DNA from: Haplomitrium mnioides
Lineage: Eukaryota > Marchantiophyta > Haplomitriopsida > Calobryales
Length of the DNA: 26,798 nt
Reading direction: 5' to 3'
Assembly (NCBI GenBank): GCA_049999725.1
Contig: JBNGIS010020160.1
Location: 1-26,798, forward strand
The notes under the pieces are model-generated. The model did no database searches and had not been told where the DNA came from. It saw nothing but the letters and a program-made list of their open reading frames with translations. This document shows, in pieces, positions 8,718 through 17,717 of the stretch (positions within the stretch are counted from its first letter, which is position 1; every line of letters starts with the position of its first letter). A program made the position numbers and the translations under genes.

Positions 8718-8981
8718 TTATCACAACATTCCATGTAGTTTTCTATTTTTAGACATTTTGAGTTTTTTCTCTTTTTGTATCTTAGTAAATAAGACCATGT
8801 ACTCTTGTCGAGAGGTTTTCTTTTGATGTCCACTGATTGTATGAACCAAGAGGAGAGCTGATGTATTGCAGCTCTTAGAGACATGAGACTCAATTGTTTG
8901 TTATTCTCTATTGTATGTCTATAGATGTCATAGAATGTGTGTGGACAATGTAGTTGTGTAAGCAATGTGTATGTGTACGAC
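8718..8981 (-). repeat. ~265-bp insertion between RT and RNase H of E1
   Basis: In E3 the pol frame runs directly from KREVDY into the GH-VSA block, as in other gypsy elements. In E1 these are separated by about 265 bp of unrelated sequence. An ACTAT-like direct repeat flanks it (GACTAT on one side, AACTAC on the other), as expected of a target-site duplication. Minus-strand reading stays open through it (8576-9028, 150 codons) but in a frame differing from upstream RT. No terminal inverted repeats, poly-A or Pol III boxes were seen. E2 has the same insertion at the same place. Confidence 0.75.
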
Positions 8982-9586
8982 ATAGTCAACCTCCCTCTTT
9001 CCAATTTCATACTTTGATGTCTTAACATAGAGTTTGTGGTCTTGGAGTACCTTCAATACCATGCAAAGATGTTGTTGATGCTCATGAAGAATTTTGCTAT
9101 AAATAAGAACATCGTCCAAGAAGACAATAACAAACTTATCTAGTAAAGATCAAAAATTATAATTCATAAGCCCTATAAAGATTGCAGGAGCATTCGCTCA
9201 TCCAAACAGGATAACAAGATATTCAAAATTCCCATATTGACTTCAAAACGATGTTTTCTGCACATCACCCTCTACAATTCGGATTTGGTTATATCCACTT
9301 CTTAAATCCAACTTTGTAAAATAGTTTGCTCCTTGGAAGTTGATTAAATAAGTTGCACATTCTTGGTAATGGATACTTATTTTTCAAGGTTTGTTGATTG
9401 AGTGCTCGGTAGTCAATACACATCTTTGTACTCCTATCTTTCTTTTCACAAATAAAATTGGTGCACCATAAGGAGAGACGCTTGGTTTAATAAATCCCTT
9501 CTCCAATAATTCATTGATTTGAGATTTGCATTCTTCCAATTCATGAGGAGGCAAACGATATAGTTCCTTGCATGTTGGAGTATTTC
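8982..9586 (-). pseudogene. E1 reverse transcriptase
   Basis: The RT palm is readable on the minus strand in pieces: the [20 protein letters not shown]-type entry block near 9480-9550, a block equivalent to [17 protein letters not shown]-like residues near 9290-9320, and FLDDVLIYSKILHEHQQHL near 9070-9130, which holds the catalytic Asp pair. The catalytic pair is kept in E1, but stops and frameshifts elsewhere (for example around 9150 and 9345) break the frame. Confidence 0.84.
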
Positions 9587-10216
9587 TTAGAACAACCTCA
9601 ATCTTGTGGTCAATGAATCATTTGGATACCAGCCTATGATATAGATTATTGAAAAAAAAACATCATGGAACTCTTTCAAGACCACTTGGAGTTCATGTGG
9701 AACTTTGTGCTTGGAGTCTTCCTTATCAATTTTGACCTTGCGTATGAGACCCAAATGTACCTTATCTTGTTTCTTTATTGACCTTGCTCCAATAAGAGAT
9801 AGAGGTAGATGTCTTGAAAGAGGTCGTACTGGATCTCCCCAAATTTTCCATTGAAGTGTTATAAGTGTCTTCTTCTGCCAATCCACTTGCGGGTTATATC
9901 TTCTCAACCATTTCATTCCTAGAATCGCATCATATCTTGCCAAGGTTATGATCTTCCATTCCAAATTTTCTTGATAGTTTCCCATATGCAGTGCTATACT
10001 TTGACACAACCTTTGAATTGGTTCACTTTGGCTATTTGCCATTTCAACCAACTCGTGTTCTTCTTCCTCAAAGGGAAACTTCAATTTTAATGTTATTGCT
10101 TGTGATAAATAATGTTCTTCTCTTATGAAATCTACCAAAACTCTTATTGGAGATCCTTCCATCCACCCATCAACCACAATTAGTCCTTCATTTTTTTTTG
10201 TTTTCCTATATGACAT
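9587..10216 (-). pseudogene. E1 protease and linker to RT
   Basis: A 209-codon open frame, the longest intact pol segment of E1. It starts MSYRKTKKNEGLIVVDGWME and holds the aspartic protease motif region as VLVDFIREEHYLSQAITLKL, where the usual D-S/T-G triad has become D-F-I, and then the ARYDAILGMKWLRRYNPQVD block typical of the gypsy PR-RT linker. The end of the frame is shifted relative to E2 and E3, which continue into the RT entry block. Not catalytically competent as it stands. Confidence 0.82.
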
Positions 10217-11247
10217 ATTCGATTTTGTCGGAATCTTTCCTCACCTTTCTTCTTCATCCCAGTAAAATCACAAGGAGTTTTTATTGGTCCCCATCGTTTC
10301 TCTGACATTTTTGGTCTTCTTCATCGTTGGTATTATAAAGCGGTCATTAAAATATTCGTCGTTGATTAAGTCGTATTGCTCTACAATTTGGTGCAATATG
10401 TCAAGTTTGACCACAATTATGGCATGTTCTAGTTTCTTGCCGATCTTCCATCCTCCAATCTATAGCATTTTGTAGTCCTCTTTCTTGGTCATTTGGGCAT
10501 TTGAATTCCGTCGTTTTCATGTTTCCTAGCTCTATAGGTGTGGGGCCATAATTCCCTCATGTTTGCACAATGTCTAGTGTTCTTTCAACTTTCTCAACAA
10601 GTCAAATGGCTTTGTTGGCATCTTTTGGGTTACGCATCATGACTCCTCCTCAAATCTTTTGTTTTAACCCTTGCGAAAATTTGTCAAGAGTCTCGGCTGA
10701 ACTCATATCTTTGATTTGGACTTGTAGGCTTCGAAACTCTTCAATATATCTTGCAACGGTCCCTTGTTGTTCTACCTCCCAAAGTATAGTTCTTGTAGTC
10801 AATATAGAGTCTACCGCTTTGAAATTTTGTAGTAAGCCTTCTTTGAGAGTACTCCACAAAATGTTTTCTCTTTGTGCATTCTTTTGGCGCTCCAATCCTT
10901 GGAGCCAAATAGATGCATGATGTGTTAAAAATGACCTTGCAAATAGCCCTTTCTTTAAATCTACAACATGTCGATAACATAACATATGAACCTCCATTCG
11001 ATAAATCCACCCTTCTACAACACCAACCTTACGACTTTCTACATAAAGCTCTACTTTACATGACTTACTCATCTTTTGAAGCAATGCTTCTCGACTTCCT
11101 TCTCCATTCTCTTGTTGTAATTGAACTTATACTGTCTCCACCATCAGCATATTTGTTTTTTGTTGGCTCGCTACAAGAGTTGCTTTAAGCTCTTCCAACT
11201 TTGCCATCACTCAAGCTCTCTTCCAAATTGTTGGAGTTTGCTTCCAT
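10217..11247 (-). pseudogene. E1 gag with zinc knuckle
   Basis: Gag forms the virus-like particle. The likely start is the ATG at 11247 (MEANSNNLEE). A retrotransposon gag core follows at 10650-11084, with VGVVEGWIYRMEVHM, ASIWLQGLERQ and TVARYIEEFRSLQVQIKDMS. A CCHC zinc knuckle lies at 10383-10424 (CHNC, then H and C at the proper spacing). The codon just before its His is TGA (10401-10403), and the identical stop occurs in E3. A frameshift after the first ~20 codons separates the start from the core. Confidence 0.82.
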
Positions 11248-11271
11248 GGTTTTTTGTCACAACTTAACAAC

Positions 11272-11472
11272 TCATACGAAAACAAATACATACACATTCA
11301 GATTATCCAGAATAGGTACAATAAAAGGCTTAGTTGATGCTAGCATCAAATCACAACACCTCTCTCCAAACTTACAAACAAGAAAATATCGTTGCATTTG
11401 CTTAAGCATTGCTCTAATCGAAATATGACACTTGAAGTTGAACTCTTCTAGAGGAGCTTGGTTTAAATCCAT
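11272..11472 (-). CDS. Small open frame upstream of gag, E1 copy
   Basis: A 66-codon frame begins MDLNQAPLEEFN and ends at a TGA 24 bases before the gag start. E3 has the counterpart at 22768-22968, with the same start, the same stop position and about three quarters of residues the same. No domain is recognised. It may be an upstream ORF in the gag leader, an N-terminal gag piece now cut off by a stop, or chance. Family-wide comparison is needed to know whether it is under selection. Confidence 0.35.
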   Translation of the reverse strand: MDLNQAPLEEFNFKCHISIRAMLKQMQRYFLVCKFGERCCDLMLASTKPFIVPILDNLNVYVFVFV

Positions 11473-11899
11473 TTTCTATCTACTACAAAATATAAATTAA
11501 ACACTCCTATGGAACACCATAATTTGCTACAAGTAAGATATCATGCTCTCTTGATTCCATCACAAAAACCATAAACTCATCTCCAAAATTATACACTAAA
11601 AATTAATGAAAGAAAGGTTTGTCAATGTTAAACACACAAATATTAAAAGGATTCAATAGAGAAATTCTAGAAGGTGCAAATGCTCCTTATACATTGGCTA
11701 TTATAGCATCAAATCAAAGCTCCTTTTCTTCATTTATAAAGGATGGGATATCTGCTATCATTTGTTCATAAAAAATTGAGAGTTTTAACTCTTTTAGAGT
11801 TAATGCAAAGTGGAGATTCCACTACTCCAAAAGGTCTTTACTACTTCTCCAAAGAGAGGTAATCCACACTCTTTAGAGAAGACTAAGCCTTGATATAAT
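11473..11899 (-). other. E1 untranslated leader and degenerate PBS
   Basis: This stretch matches 22969-23394 in E3 along its length, and its LTR-proximal part matches 17718-17863 in E2. Next to the LTR (11885-11899) the minus strand reads ATTATATCAAGGCTTA. Taken with the other copies (ATTGTATAAGAGCTTA, ATTGTATTAGAGTTTC) the ancestral PBS was close to TTGTATCAGAGC, an initiator-Met type site. No coding sequence is seen. Confidence 0.75.
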
Positions 11900-12440
11900 T
11901 GTAACACTACACATATACATTACATAAGCAAGCTAGCACAAGTAAAACATACAACAGTAGCGCAGAAGAAACTTAAACAAAACCCACAAGGTAAGAGATG
12001 CCCACTAAGGCACTCTCTCTTCTTTATATACTAAGTGGAAAGCACTTTGCTTACATAAGTGGAGGAATCCCATTGGTTTCTTTTCTATTCAACTCTAATT
12101 AGATCATCATTTTCCCTCTATCATTGATTGGACCACCCTTTACTTTTATTCTCCTTCTGCCACGTGTCTTTATTTTGAAAACCTTCTATTTCTCTTTAGT
12201 TCTCCTTCTCCAATGTGTTCTTATCTTAGAACCTTCTATTTGCTTTAATTCTTTTCTTGCCACGTGTTCTTATCCTCTTCTAAAGTAGTATTTCTTTCAC
12301 TTTAATTTGTTGATTTTCTCTCCTCTTGTCACATGTCACTCTCTCCATAATAACAATCATTTTTTGATACTCTAACTTAGAAATAACTTTCTAGACATAG
12401 TTGACACTATATCTTACTTCCATTTTTAGTTGTTGCTTAG
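11900..12440 (-). repeat. Family B LTR, copy 2 (shared: 5' LTR of E1 and 3' LTR of E2)
   Basis: It begins on the plus strand with TGTAACACTACACAT. TATA box near 12022-12030 (minus). G-box-like sites lie at 12161 (CACGTG), 12211 (CAATGTG), 12261 (CACGTG) and 12330 (CACATG), that is 50, 50 and 69 bp apart. One side adjoins the E1 PBS and leader, the other the E2 chromodomain end. At 12432-12454 the expected LTR tip and polypurine tract are replaced by an inverted duplication, GTTGCTTA...TAAGCAAC. Confidence 0.87.
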
Positions 12441-12469
12441 TTTTAGTAAGCAACATCCTCGTTGCAAGT

Positions 12470-12690
12470 AAGAGAGTTATCAAAAGCATGAACAAGTATG
12501 GATGTGTTAGCCGAATTCTTCAAGGGGTCTCGAGTAGCTTTGTAAAGAGGGTAACCTTTCTAGTGAACCAAATATTCCACAATCCTTTCGTGTGTATGTT
12601 TCTTCAAGAGTTGTTCGACCTTAAAACTCCTCATAACCATCAATATGTTTAGACGGTGGAGAAGGTTCATGAGTACTTGTAAAAGAAGAA
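12470..12690 (-). pseudogene. E2 chromodomain (C-terminus of pol)
   Basis: Chromodomains at the integrase C-terminus guide chromoviruses to marked chromatin. The minus strand shows YEEF followed by a block equivalent to VEQLLKKHTHERIVEYLVH and then a shifted KGYPLYKATR-like block, the usual chromodomain order (VE-I/L..., then VEYLVKWKGY). A change from Trp to stop follows EYLVH. The counterpart in E3 (18480-18660) is less disturbed. The family-level call of chromovirus rests on these two copies. Confidence 0.78.
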
Positions 12691-13835
12691 GGACAAAGAA
12701 CAAAGTATGCAATAAAGAGACATGAAAGACATGATGAATCTTCATGTGAGAGGGTAAAACCAGCTGATAGGCCACTTCTCCAATGTGAGTAGAGACAAAG
12801 GAAGATTGGAAGTGGAGAGCGAGACTTGGTCACCTACAACAAAAGTCACATATCCACGATGAGCATCAACATATTGCTTTTTCCGATTACGAGCAAACTC
12901 AAGTTTTTTCTTGGCTTGTCCAATGCCATAGTGGAGGCGATGAAGAAAATCATCATTAGTTGGACTCTTGGAGGTTGATGATGATGCATGTTGAAGGCTA
13001 GAGACCGTGGTGGGATGCTCACCATACATAAAAAAAAATGCGTGGTTCTTTCGAAACTATTGATAGAGTTATTGTAAGAGAACTCTACAAGAGGTAGAAG
13101 CCAATCCCATTTCTTACGTGAAGAACACAATTATAAGAATGTTATAAGCATGCAACATGTCTTCAATTATACGGTTTGCGCATTGAGCTTGGCCATCAAA
13201 TTCAAAGTGGTAAGTAGTAGACATAGCTAATTTGGATTTTAAAAGACCAAATATTGTACGCCAAAACATGCTAGTGAATTGAGTCTTGTGATCATAAATA
13301 ATTACTTTGGAGAGAAAGTGATGAGAGTACACTACTTCCAAATAAATGCAAGCTAACTCTGGTGGTGTCACTGACTTGGTCTTTGGACGAATATGGTTCC
13401 TTTTGCTTAGTTTGTCCACAAAAACAACAATCACGTCATAACTTGTAGAAGTACGTAGTAGCTCACACACAATGTCCATACTCACATATTCCCAATGTTG
13501 ATTGGGGATGGGAAGTTGCTATAGTAGGCTTCCACATTTAAAACTAGCAGATTTGTTCTATTGACACACCAAACAACTCCAAACATATACCTCCACATCT
13601 TGGTGCATCTTGGGCCAATAATTAACACGTTGAAGATTGTCCGATGTCTTCACAATTCCAACATGTCCACCAATTGCAAAATCATGCGGTTCATGCAAAA
13701 CTTCAAAGCAAAGTTTGATATTATTAAGAATCCATAACTTGTCTTGGAAGAAAATCAAACCCATTACTATTTTCACCAACTTCTTTTGTTGTGGAGCAAT
13801 AATCTCTTCATCTCTTTTGATTGCAGCCAACATTT
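12691..13835 (-). pseudogene. E2 integrase
   Basis: Blocks in order from high coordinates: an HHCC zinc finger (HEPHDFAIGGHVGI then YWPKMHQDVEVYVWSCLVCQ, 13558-13720), the core start MSMDIVCELLRTSTSYDVIV with the first catalytic Asp (13440-13485), KVIIYDHKTQFTSMFWRTIF with the second Asp, and GQAQCANRIIEDML where the catalytic Glu of the usual GQTE has become Gln. After a frameshift near 13120 the WDWLLPLVEFSYNNSINSF block and a KKLEFARNRKKQYVDAHRGY block follow. Stops and the lost Glu make it inactive. Confidence 0.85.
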
Positions 13836-14536
13836 TTGTCCATCATGTAGAATGAATTGCAGCTTCCAACAAGATTTTGAGTTGAGACATGCGAGTCTAA
13901 ACATCTACGATTTGTCATTTTCTTTCGACATACACTATCTTCATATGAAAGCGTTGTCGCCATTTTGCCCATCAAATCTGCCTTTTGGAGAGCTCTTTTT
14001 GTATTTCTAGATAGAGTAGAGGTTTATGATCATTCTCAAAAATAAACTTCTTATCTCCTAGATAATGCTTCCAATGCTTGGTTGACAATACAATCACTAG
14101 TTCCTCCTGCTCCATGGTATGGCAATTTTGTTCTGAATCGCTGAGCTTTTTAGAAATAAAAAACAATAGGGTGCCAACCATCCTCTTATTCTTGTTGCAA
14201 AACCCCACCTATAGCTTTTCCTAATGCATTAGCTGAAAGTTTTATTGGTCATTTAAAGTCGTACCATTTGAGAATAAGAGCACGAAGAAGTGATTTCTTC
14301 AATGCTTGAAATGCCAGTTCTTCTGCAGCTCCCAACGTCCATGTGTGATTTGTCTTTAGCAAATTGGTCAATAGTTCTCTTATTTGTACAAAACCTTTCA
14401 CAAATAGATAATAAACCTAATTAGCCCCAAAAATCCTCTTAGTTGTGTTTTATCACTAGGAGCTTCCCACTTTTGAATGGCCTACTTTCTCATCTACTAC
14501 TTCAATTTCTGCTGCACTCACATAGTGACCCAAATA
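13836..14536 (-). pseudogene. E2 RNase H and connection region
   Basis: The frame at 13972-14208 is clearly RNase H: SKKLSDSEQNCHTMEQEELV (catalytic Glu block), LSTKHWKHYLGDKKFIFEND and HKPLLYLEIQKELSKRQI. The first Asp block is shifted upstream (LSVNALGKAIGG-like near 14200-14250). The connection region starts with the LGHYVSAAEIEV-like block at about 14490-14530. Below 13970 a shifted RFHMKIVYVER-like block leads to integrase. Confidence 0.82.
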
Positions 14537-14537
14537 G

Positions 14538-14800
14538 CTATCACAAAAGTCCATGTAGTTTTCTATTTTTATACATTTGAGTTTTTTGTCTTTTTATGCC
14601 TTAGTATATAAGACCATGTACTCTCATCGAGAGGTTTTCTTTCAATGTCAACTAATTGCATGAACCAAGAGGAGAGCTGAGGTATTGTAGCTCTTGGAGA
14701 CATGAGACTCAGTAGTTTGTCATTCTCTATTGTATAACTGCAGATGTCATAGAATGTGTGTGGACGATGTAATTGTGTAAGCGATGTGTATGCGTACGAT
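14538..14800 (-). repeat. ~265-bp insertion between RT and RNase H of E2
   Basis: This is the same sequence at the same pol position as in E1 (8718-8981). The flanks are GACTAT and AGCTAT in element orientation, consistent with an ACTAT target duplication. Minus-strand reading is open for 92 codons (14569-14847), with PHTFYDICSYTIENDKLLSL inside, matching the E1 peptide closely. Family unknown. Confidence 0.75.
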
Positions 14801-15425
14801 ATAGTCAACCTACCTCTTTCCAATTTCATACTTTGACGTCTAAACATAGAGTTTGTGGTCTTGAAGTACCTTCAATACCATACGAAGGTGTTGTTGATGC
14901 TTATGAAGAATTTTTCTATAAATAAGAACATCGTCCAAGAAGACAATAACAAACTTATCTAGATAAGATCAAAAAATATCATTTATAAGGCCTATAAAGG
15001 TTGGAAGTGCATTCATTAATCAAAATAGCATAGCAAGATATTCAAAATTCCCATATTGACTTCAAAACGATGTTTTCTACATATCACCCTCTGCAATTTA
15101 GATTTGGTTATATCCAATTCTTAAATCCAACTTTGTAAAATAGTTTTCTCCTTGAAGTTGATCAAGTAAGTCATGCATTCTTGGTAATGGGTATTTGTTT
15201 TTCATTGTTTGTTGATTGAGTGCTTGGTAGTCAATACACATCCTCATACTCCCATCTTTTTTTTTCACAAATAAAATTGGTGCATCATAAGGAGAGATGT
15301 TTGGTTTAATAAATCCCTTCTCCAATAATTCATTGATTTGAGATTTGCATTCTTCCAATTCATGAGGAGGCAAACAATATGGTGCTTTTCATGGTGGAGT
15401 ACTTCCTAGAAAAACCTCAATCTTG
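14801..15425 (-). pseudogene. E2 reverse transcriptase
   Basis: The RT entry and palm are open over 91 codons (15098-15373): [59 protein letters not shown] and [15 protein letters not shown], the block with the first catalytic Asp. The FLDD catalytic pair is readable near 14925-14945 (FLDDVLIY). Between them, near 14960-15060, there are stops and frameshifts. Confidence 0.87.
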
Positions 15426-15436
15426 TGATCAATGGA

Positions 15437-16135
15437 TCATTTGGGTGGCAACCTATAACGTAGATTATTGGAAAACACATTATGGAACTCTTTCAAGACC
15501 ACCTGGAATTCATATGGAACTTTGTGCTTGGAGTCTTCCTTATAAATTTTGACCTCGTGTATGAGTCCCAAAAGTACCTTATCTTGTTTTTTTATTGACC
15601 TTGCTCCAATAAGAGACAGAGTTAGATGTCTTGAAGAGGGTCGTACTCGATCTCTCCAAATTTTCCATTGAGATGTTATAAGTGTCTTCTTCTGCCAATC
15701 CACTTGCGGATTATATCTTCTCAACCATTTCATTCCGAGAACCGCATCATATCTTGATGAGGTTGGGATCTTTTATTCCAACTTTTCTTGATGGTTGGCC
15801 ATATGCACCGCTTTACTTTGAGACAAACTTTGAATTGGTTCACTTTGGCTATTTGCCATTTCAACCAACTCGTGCTCTTCTTCTTCAAAGGGTAACTTCA
15901 ATTTTAATGTCATTGCTTGTGATAAGTAGTTCTCTTCTCCTCTAGAATCCACCAAAACTCTTATTGGAGATCCTTCCATCCACCCATCAACCACAATTAG
16001 TACTTCATTTTTTTGTTTTCCTATATGACATATTCGATTTTGTCAAAATCTTTCCTCGCTTTTCTTCTTCATCCCACTAAAATCATGAGGGTTTTTTTAC
16101 TGGTGCCTATCGTTTCCCGGACATTCTTAGTCTTC
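15437..16135 (-). pseudogene. E2 protease and linker (family B part)
   Basis: Two open frames: 15773-15994 with VLVDSRGEENYLSQAMTLKL (aspartic protease region, D-S-R where D-S/T-G is expected) and 15437-15733 with MKWLRRYNPQVDWQKKTLIT. They are separated by a frameshift or stop near 15760 (the ARYDAVLGMKW block). The upper end, about 16128-16140, is the join to family A sequence: below it the sequence matches E1 at about 10260-10330 and E3 at about 21845-21910, above it the match stops. Confidence 0.82.
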
Positions 16136-16339
16136 TTCCTTTGATAGGAAAAGTCGTAGCTTTGATTTTCTTTGCAAAACATAGCGACATGAAACTTTTA
16201 GAACTTCGACAATCTACCAACATTTTACAAGAATGCTCATCAACCATACTGTTTAGATGAAACAAGGTACTTCTAATTCGTGTCAAGCTTTTCATTCCAT
16301 TAGAACTAATTAAGCTCTTAGTATACTGCTCGACTATCT
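16136..16339 (-). pseudogene. Family A protease fragment in E2
   Basis: The minus strand reads STLFHLNSMVDEHSCKMLVD then CRSSKSFMSLCFAKKI, a gypsy aspartic protease of another family; the usual DSGSSxxFIS active site has become DCRSSKSFMS. It lies directly downstream of the family A gag and is cut by the join to family B, after which the frame runs a few codons (GRRLRMSGKR) in a frame not used by family B pol. Inactive and truncated. Confidence 0.75.
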
Positions 16340-17230
16340 TTACTGAGGTCGATCGTTTCCTTGATTTTCTTCTTCAGCAGCTACCGCTTGAACAAGAGCA
16401 CGTGGTTGACCTTGGCAACATGGACAATTTGCAATCATATGACCAAGTTGTCGACAATAAAAACAACCTCTACTTTGGCGTAGATGCTCACGCTCTCCAT
16501 CAGTGAGTGTCATTCTCTGCACCGTATCAATCTCCATAGGTACTGTCTCATTTGCTGGTACACAAACATTTGGTAAAGCTTGTTGTGGACGTGGACGTAG
16601 CCTAGCCTCGTTGGTCGCTAGTAGCAAGTCATATCGTTTCGCCATACTCATTGCTTCTTCTAGTTGAGAGGGCTCTCTCATTGTCACTTCCATTCTAGTG
16701 CGAGGCTTCAATCCTTGAACAAAGCGATCCAAAGCTTCTCCTTTACCCATATTAGAAATTTGCATAATGATATTTTGAACATAGCTTCTTACTGTACCAA
16801 GTTGCTTCAATTTTTCCAAACGATCTCTTGCCACCTTTGGAGCATTCAAAACCCTAAATCTTAGATTTACCGCTTCTTTAAACTCTTGCTAAGAAGCAAT
16901 TGGAGTGACAAATCCCCGTTGAGCTTGCTCAATTTGATATCTTCACCAAGTCTTTGCCACTCCTACCAACTGACTTGCAAGAAATAGAATTCTTCTACCA
17001 TCCTCTATTATATTGGTTGCCTCAAAATATTACTCATAATTGAACAATAAATTTGAAGATGCACCAAGAACCGTCTTCCCATCATAAGCCTTTGGCTTGG
17101 GAAACCGCACATGACTTTCTTCTTCTTGAAAATGTGCCATGTTCCCCATTTGTATTTGAACTTCTAGCAAGCGAGAAAGATGTTCAATTTGTTGTTGCAT
17201 CCCTTGCATCCTCCCTTCTTGATTCTCCAT
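16340..17230 (-). pseudogene. Family A gag with zinc knuckle
   Basis: The start ATG at 17230 (MENQEGRMQGMQQQIEHLSR) lies 18 bases from the PBS. A coiled-coil-like N-terminus, the VRFPKPKAYDGKTV block and, after in-frame stops near 16890-16990, the core continues at 16340-16849: RDRLEKLKQLGTVRSYVQNI, GKGEALDRFVQGLKPRTRME and a CCHC zinc knuckle (CFYCRQLGHMIANC). It ends in a Glu/Gln-rich tail. This gag is distinct from that of E1 and E3. The knuckle is intact, unlike theirs. Confidence 0.87.
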
Positions 17231-17247
17231 TCCACCAAAAAGAATGT

Positions 17248-17260
17248 AGCTCTGATACCA
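17248..17260 (-). promoter_or_regulatory. Primer binding site, initiator-Met tRNA type (family A, in E2)
   Basis: The minus strand reads TGGTATCAGAGCT, next to the LTR end at 17262 and 18 bases before the gag ATG. It is essentially intact, more so than the family B PBS of the same array. Confidence 0.88.
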
Positions 17261-17261
17261 A

Positions 17262-17700
17262 TGTAAAAGAACTCAAAGAGAACTCAAAGACTGACTTCCA
17301 AATAAGTAAAACTTCAATACAACTCTAAAATAGTTACACAACTCAAAGCCAATAAGCAACCAAAGCCAAGAGTGCTAGCCAAAACCAAACAACCAAAGAG
17401 CCAAACTGAATTGAGAGGAACTTCAGAATGAGGAGTAGGGCTAAGAAGCCCTTCTATTTATACAAGAGAAGAGAGTGCCATCTCTATTTCTTCTCTTACA
17501 AGTCACTTCTTATTTCAGCCTTAACGTTGACTCTCTACCAAAAGTGACTTCAAATGCAAGTAAACTAAAAGTGACTTTCCACCAAAAGTGACTTCAAAAG
17601 CAAGTAATCCAATCTTAACCCTAAAAGTGACTCACTACTTCTTCCTTCATTCCTCTCTATTTTCTTATAAATAGCACAACCCTATGCTTGTACTATTACA
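17262..17700 (-). repeat. Family A LTR, copy 2 (inside E2)
   Basis: About 439 bp, with the same ends as copy 1 (TGTAAAAG ... CTATTACA on the plus strand). It is longer than the other two copies because of an internal ~45-bp direct duplication around 17539-17610 (two runs of ACCAAAAGTGACTTCAAA) and an 11-bp duplication near 17270-17291 (AACTCAAAGAG). A minus TATA box (TATAAATAG) lies near 17453-17465. A 17-bp filler (17701-17717) joins it to the family B leader. Confidence 0.87.
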
Positions 17701-17717
17701 TAAAGTGTGGTGTATCC

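Larger units (their letters stand above)
6884..12440 (-). mobile_element. E1: Ty3/gypsy chromovirus, family B, minus strand, decayed
   Basis: A full-layout element read from high to low coordinates: LTR (11900-12440), degenerate PBS, leader, small upstream frame, gag with zinc knuckle, protease, reverse transcriptase, a ~265-bp insertion, RNase H, integrase, LTR (6884-7332). The domain order PR-RT-RH-IN defines Ty3/gypsy. The chromodomain kept in E2 and E3 makes the family a chromovirus. In E1, integrase is joined directly to the 3' LTR, so the C-terminal integrase, chromodomain and polypurine tract are deleted (about 1.1 kb by comparison with E2). Stops and frameshifts are frequent. Its 5' LTR is also the 3' LTR of E2. 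Confidence 0.88.
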
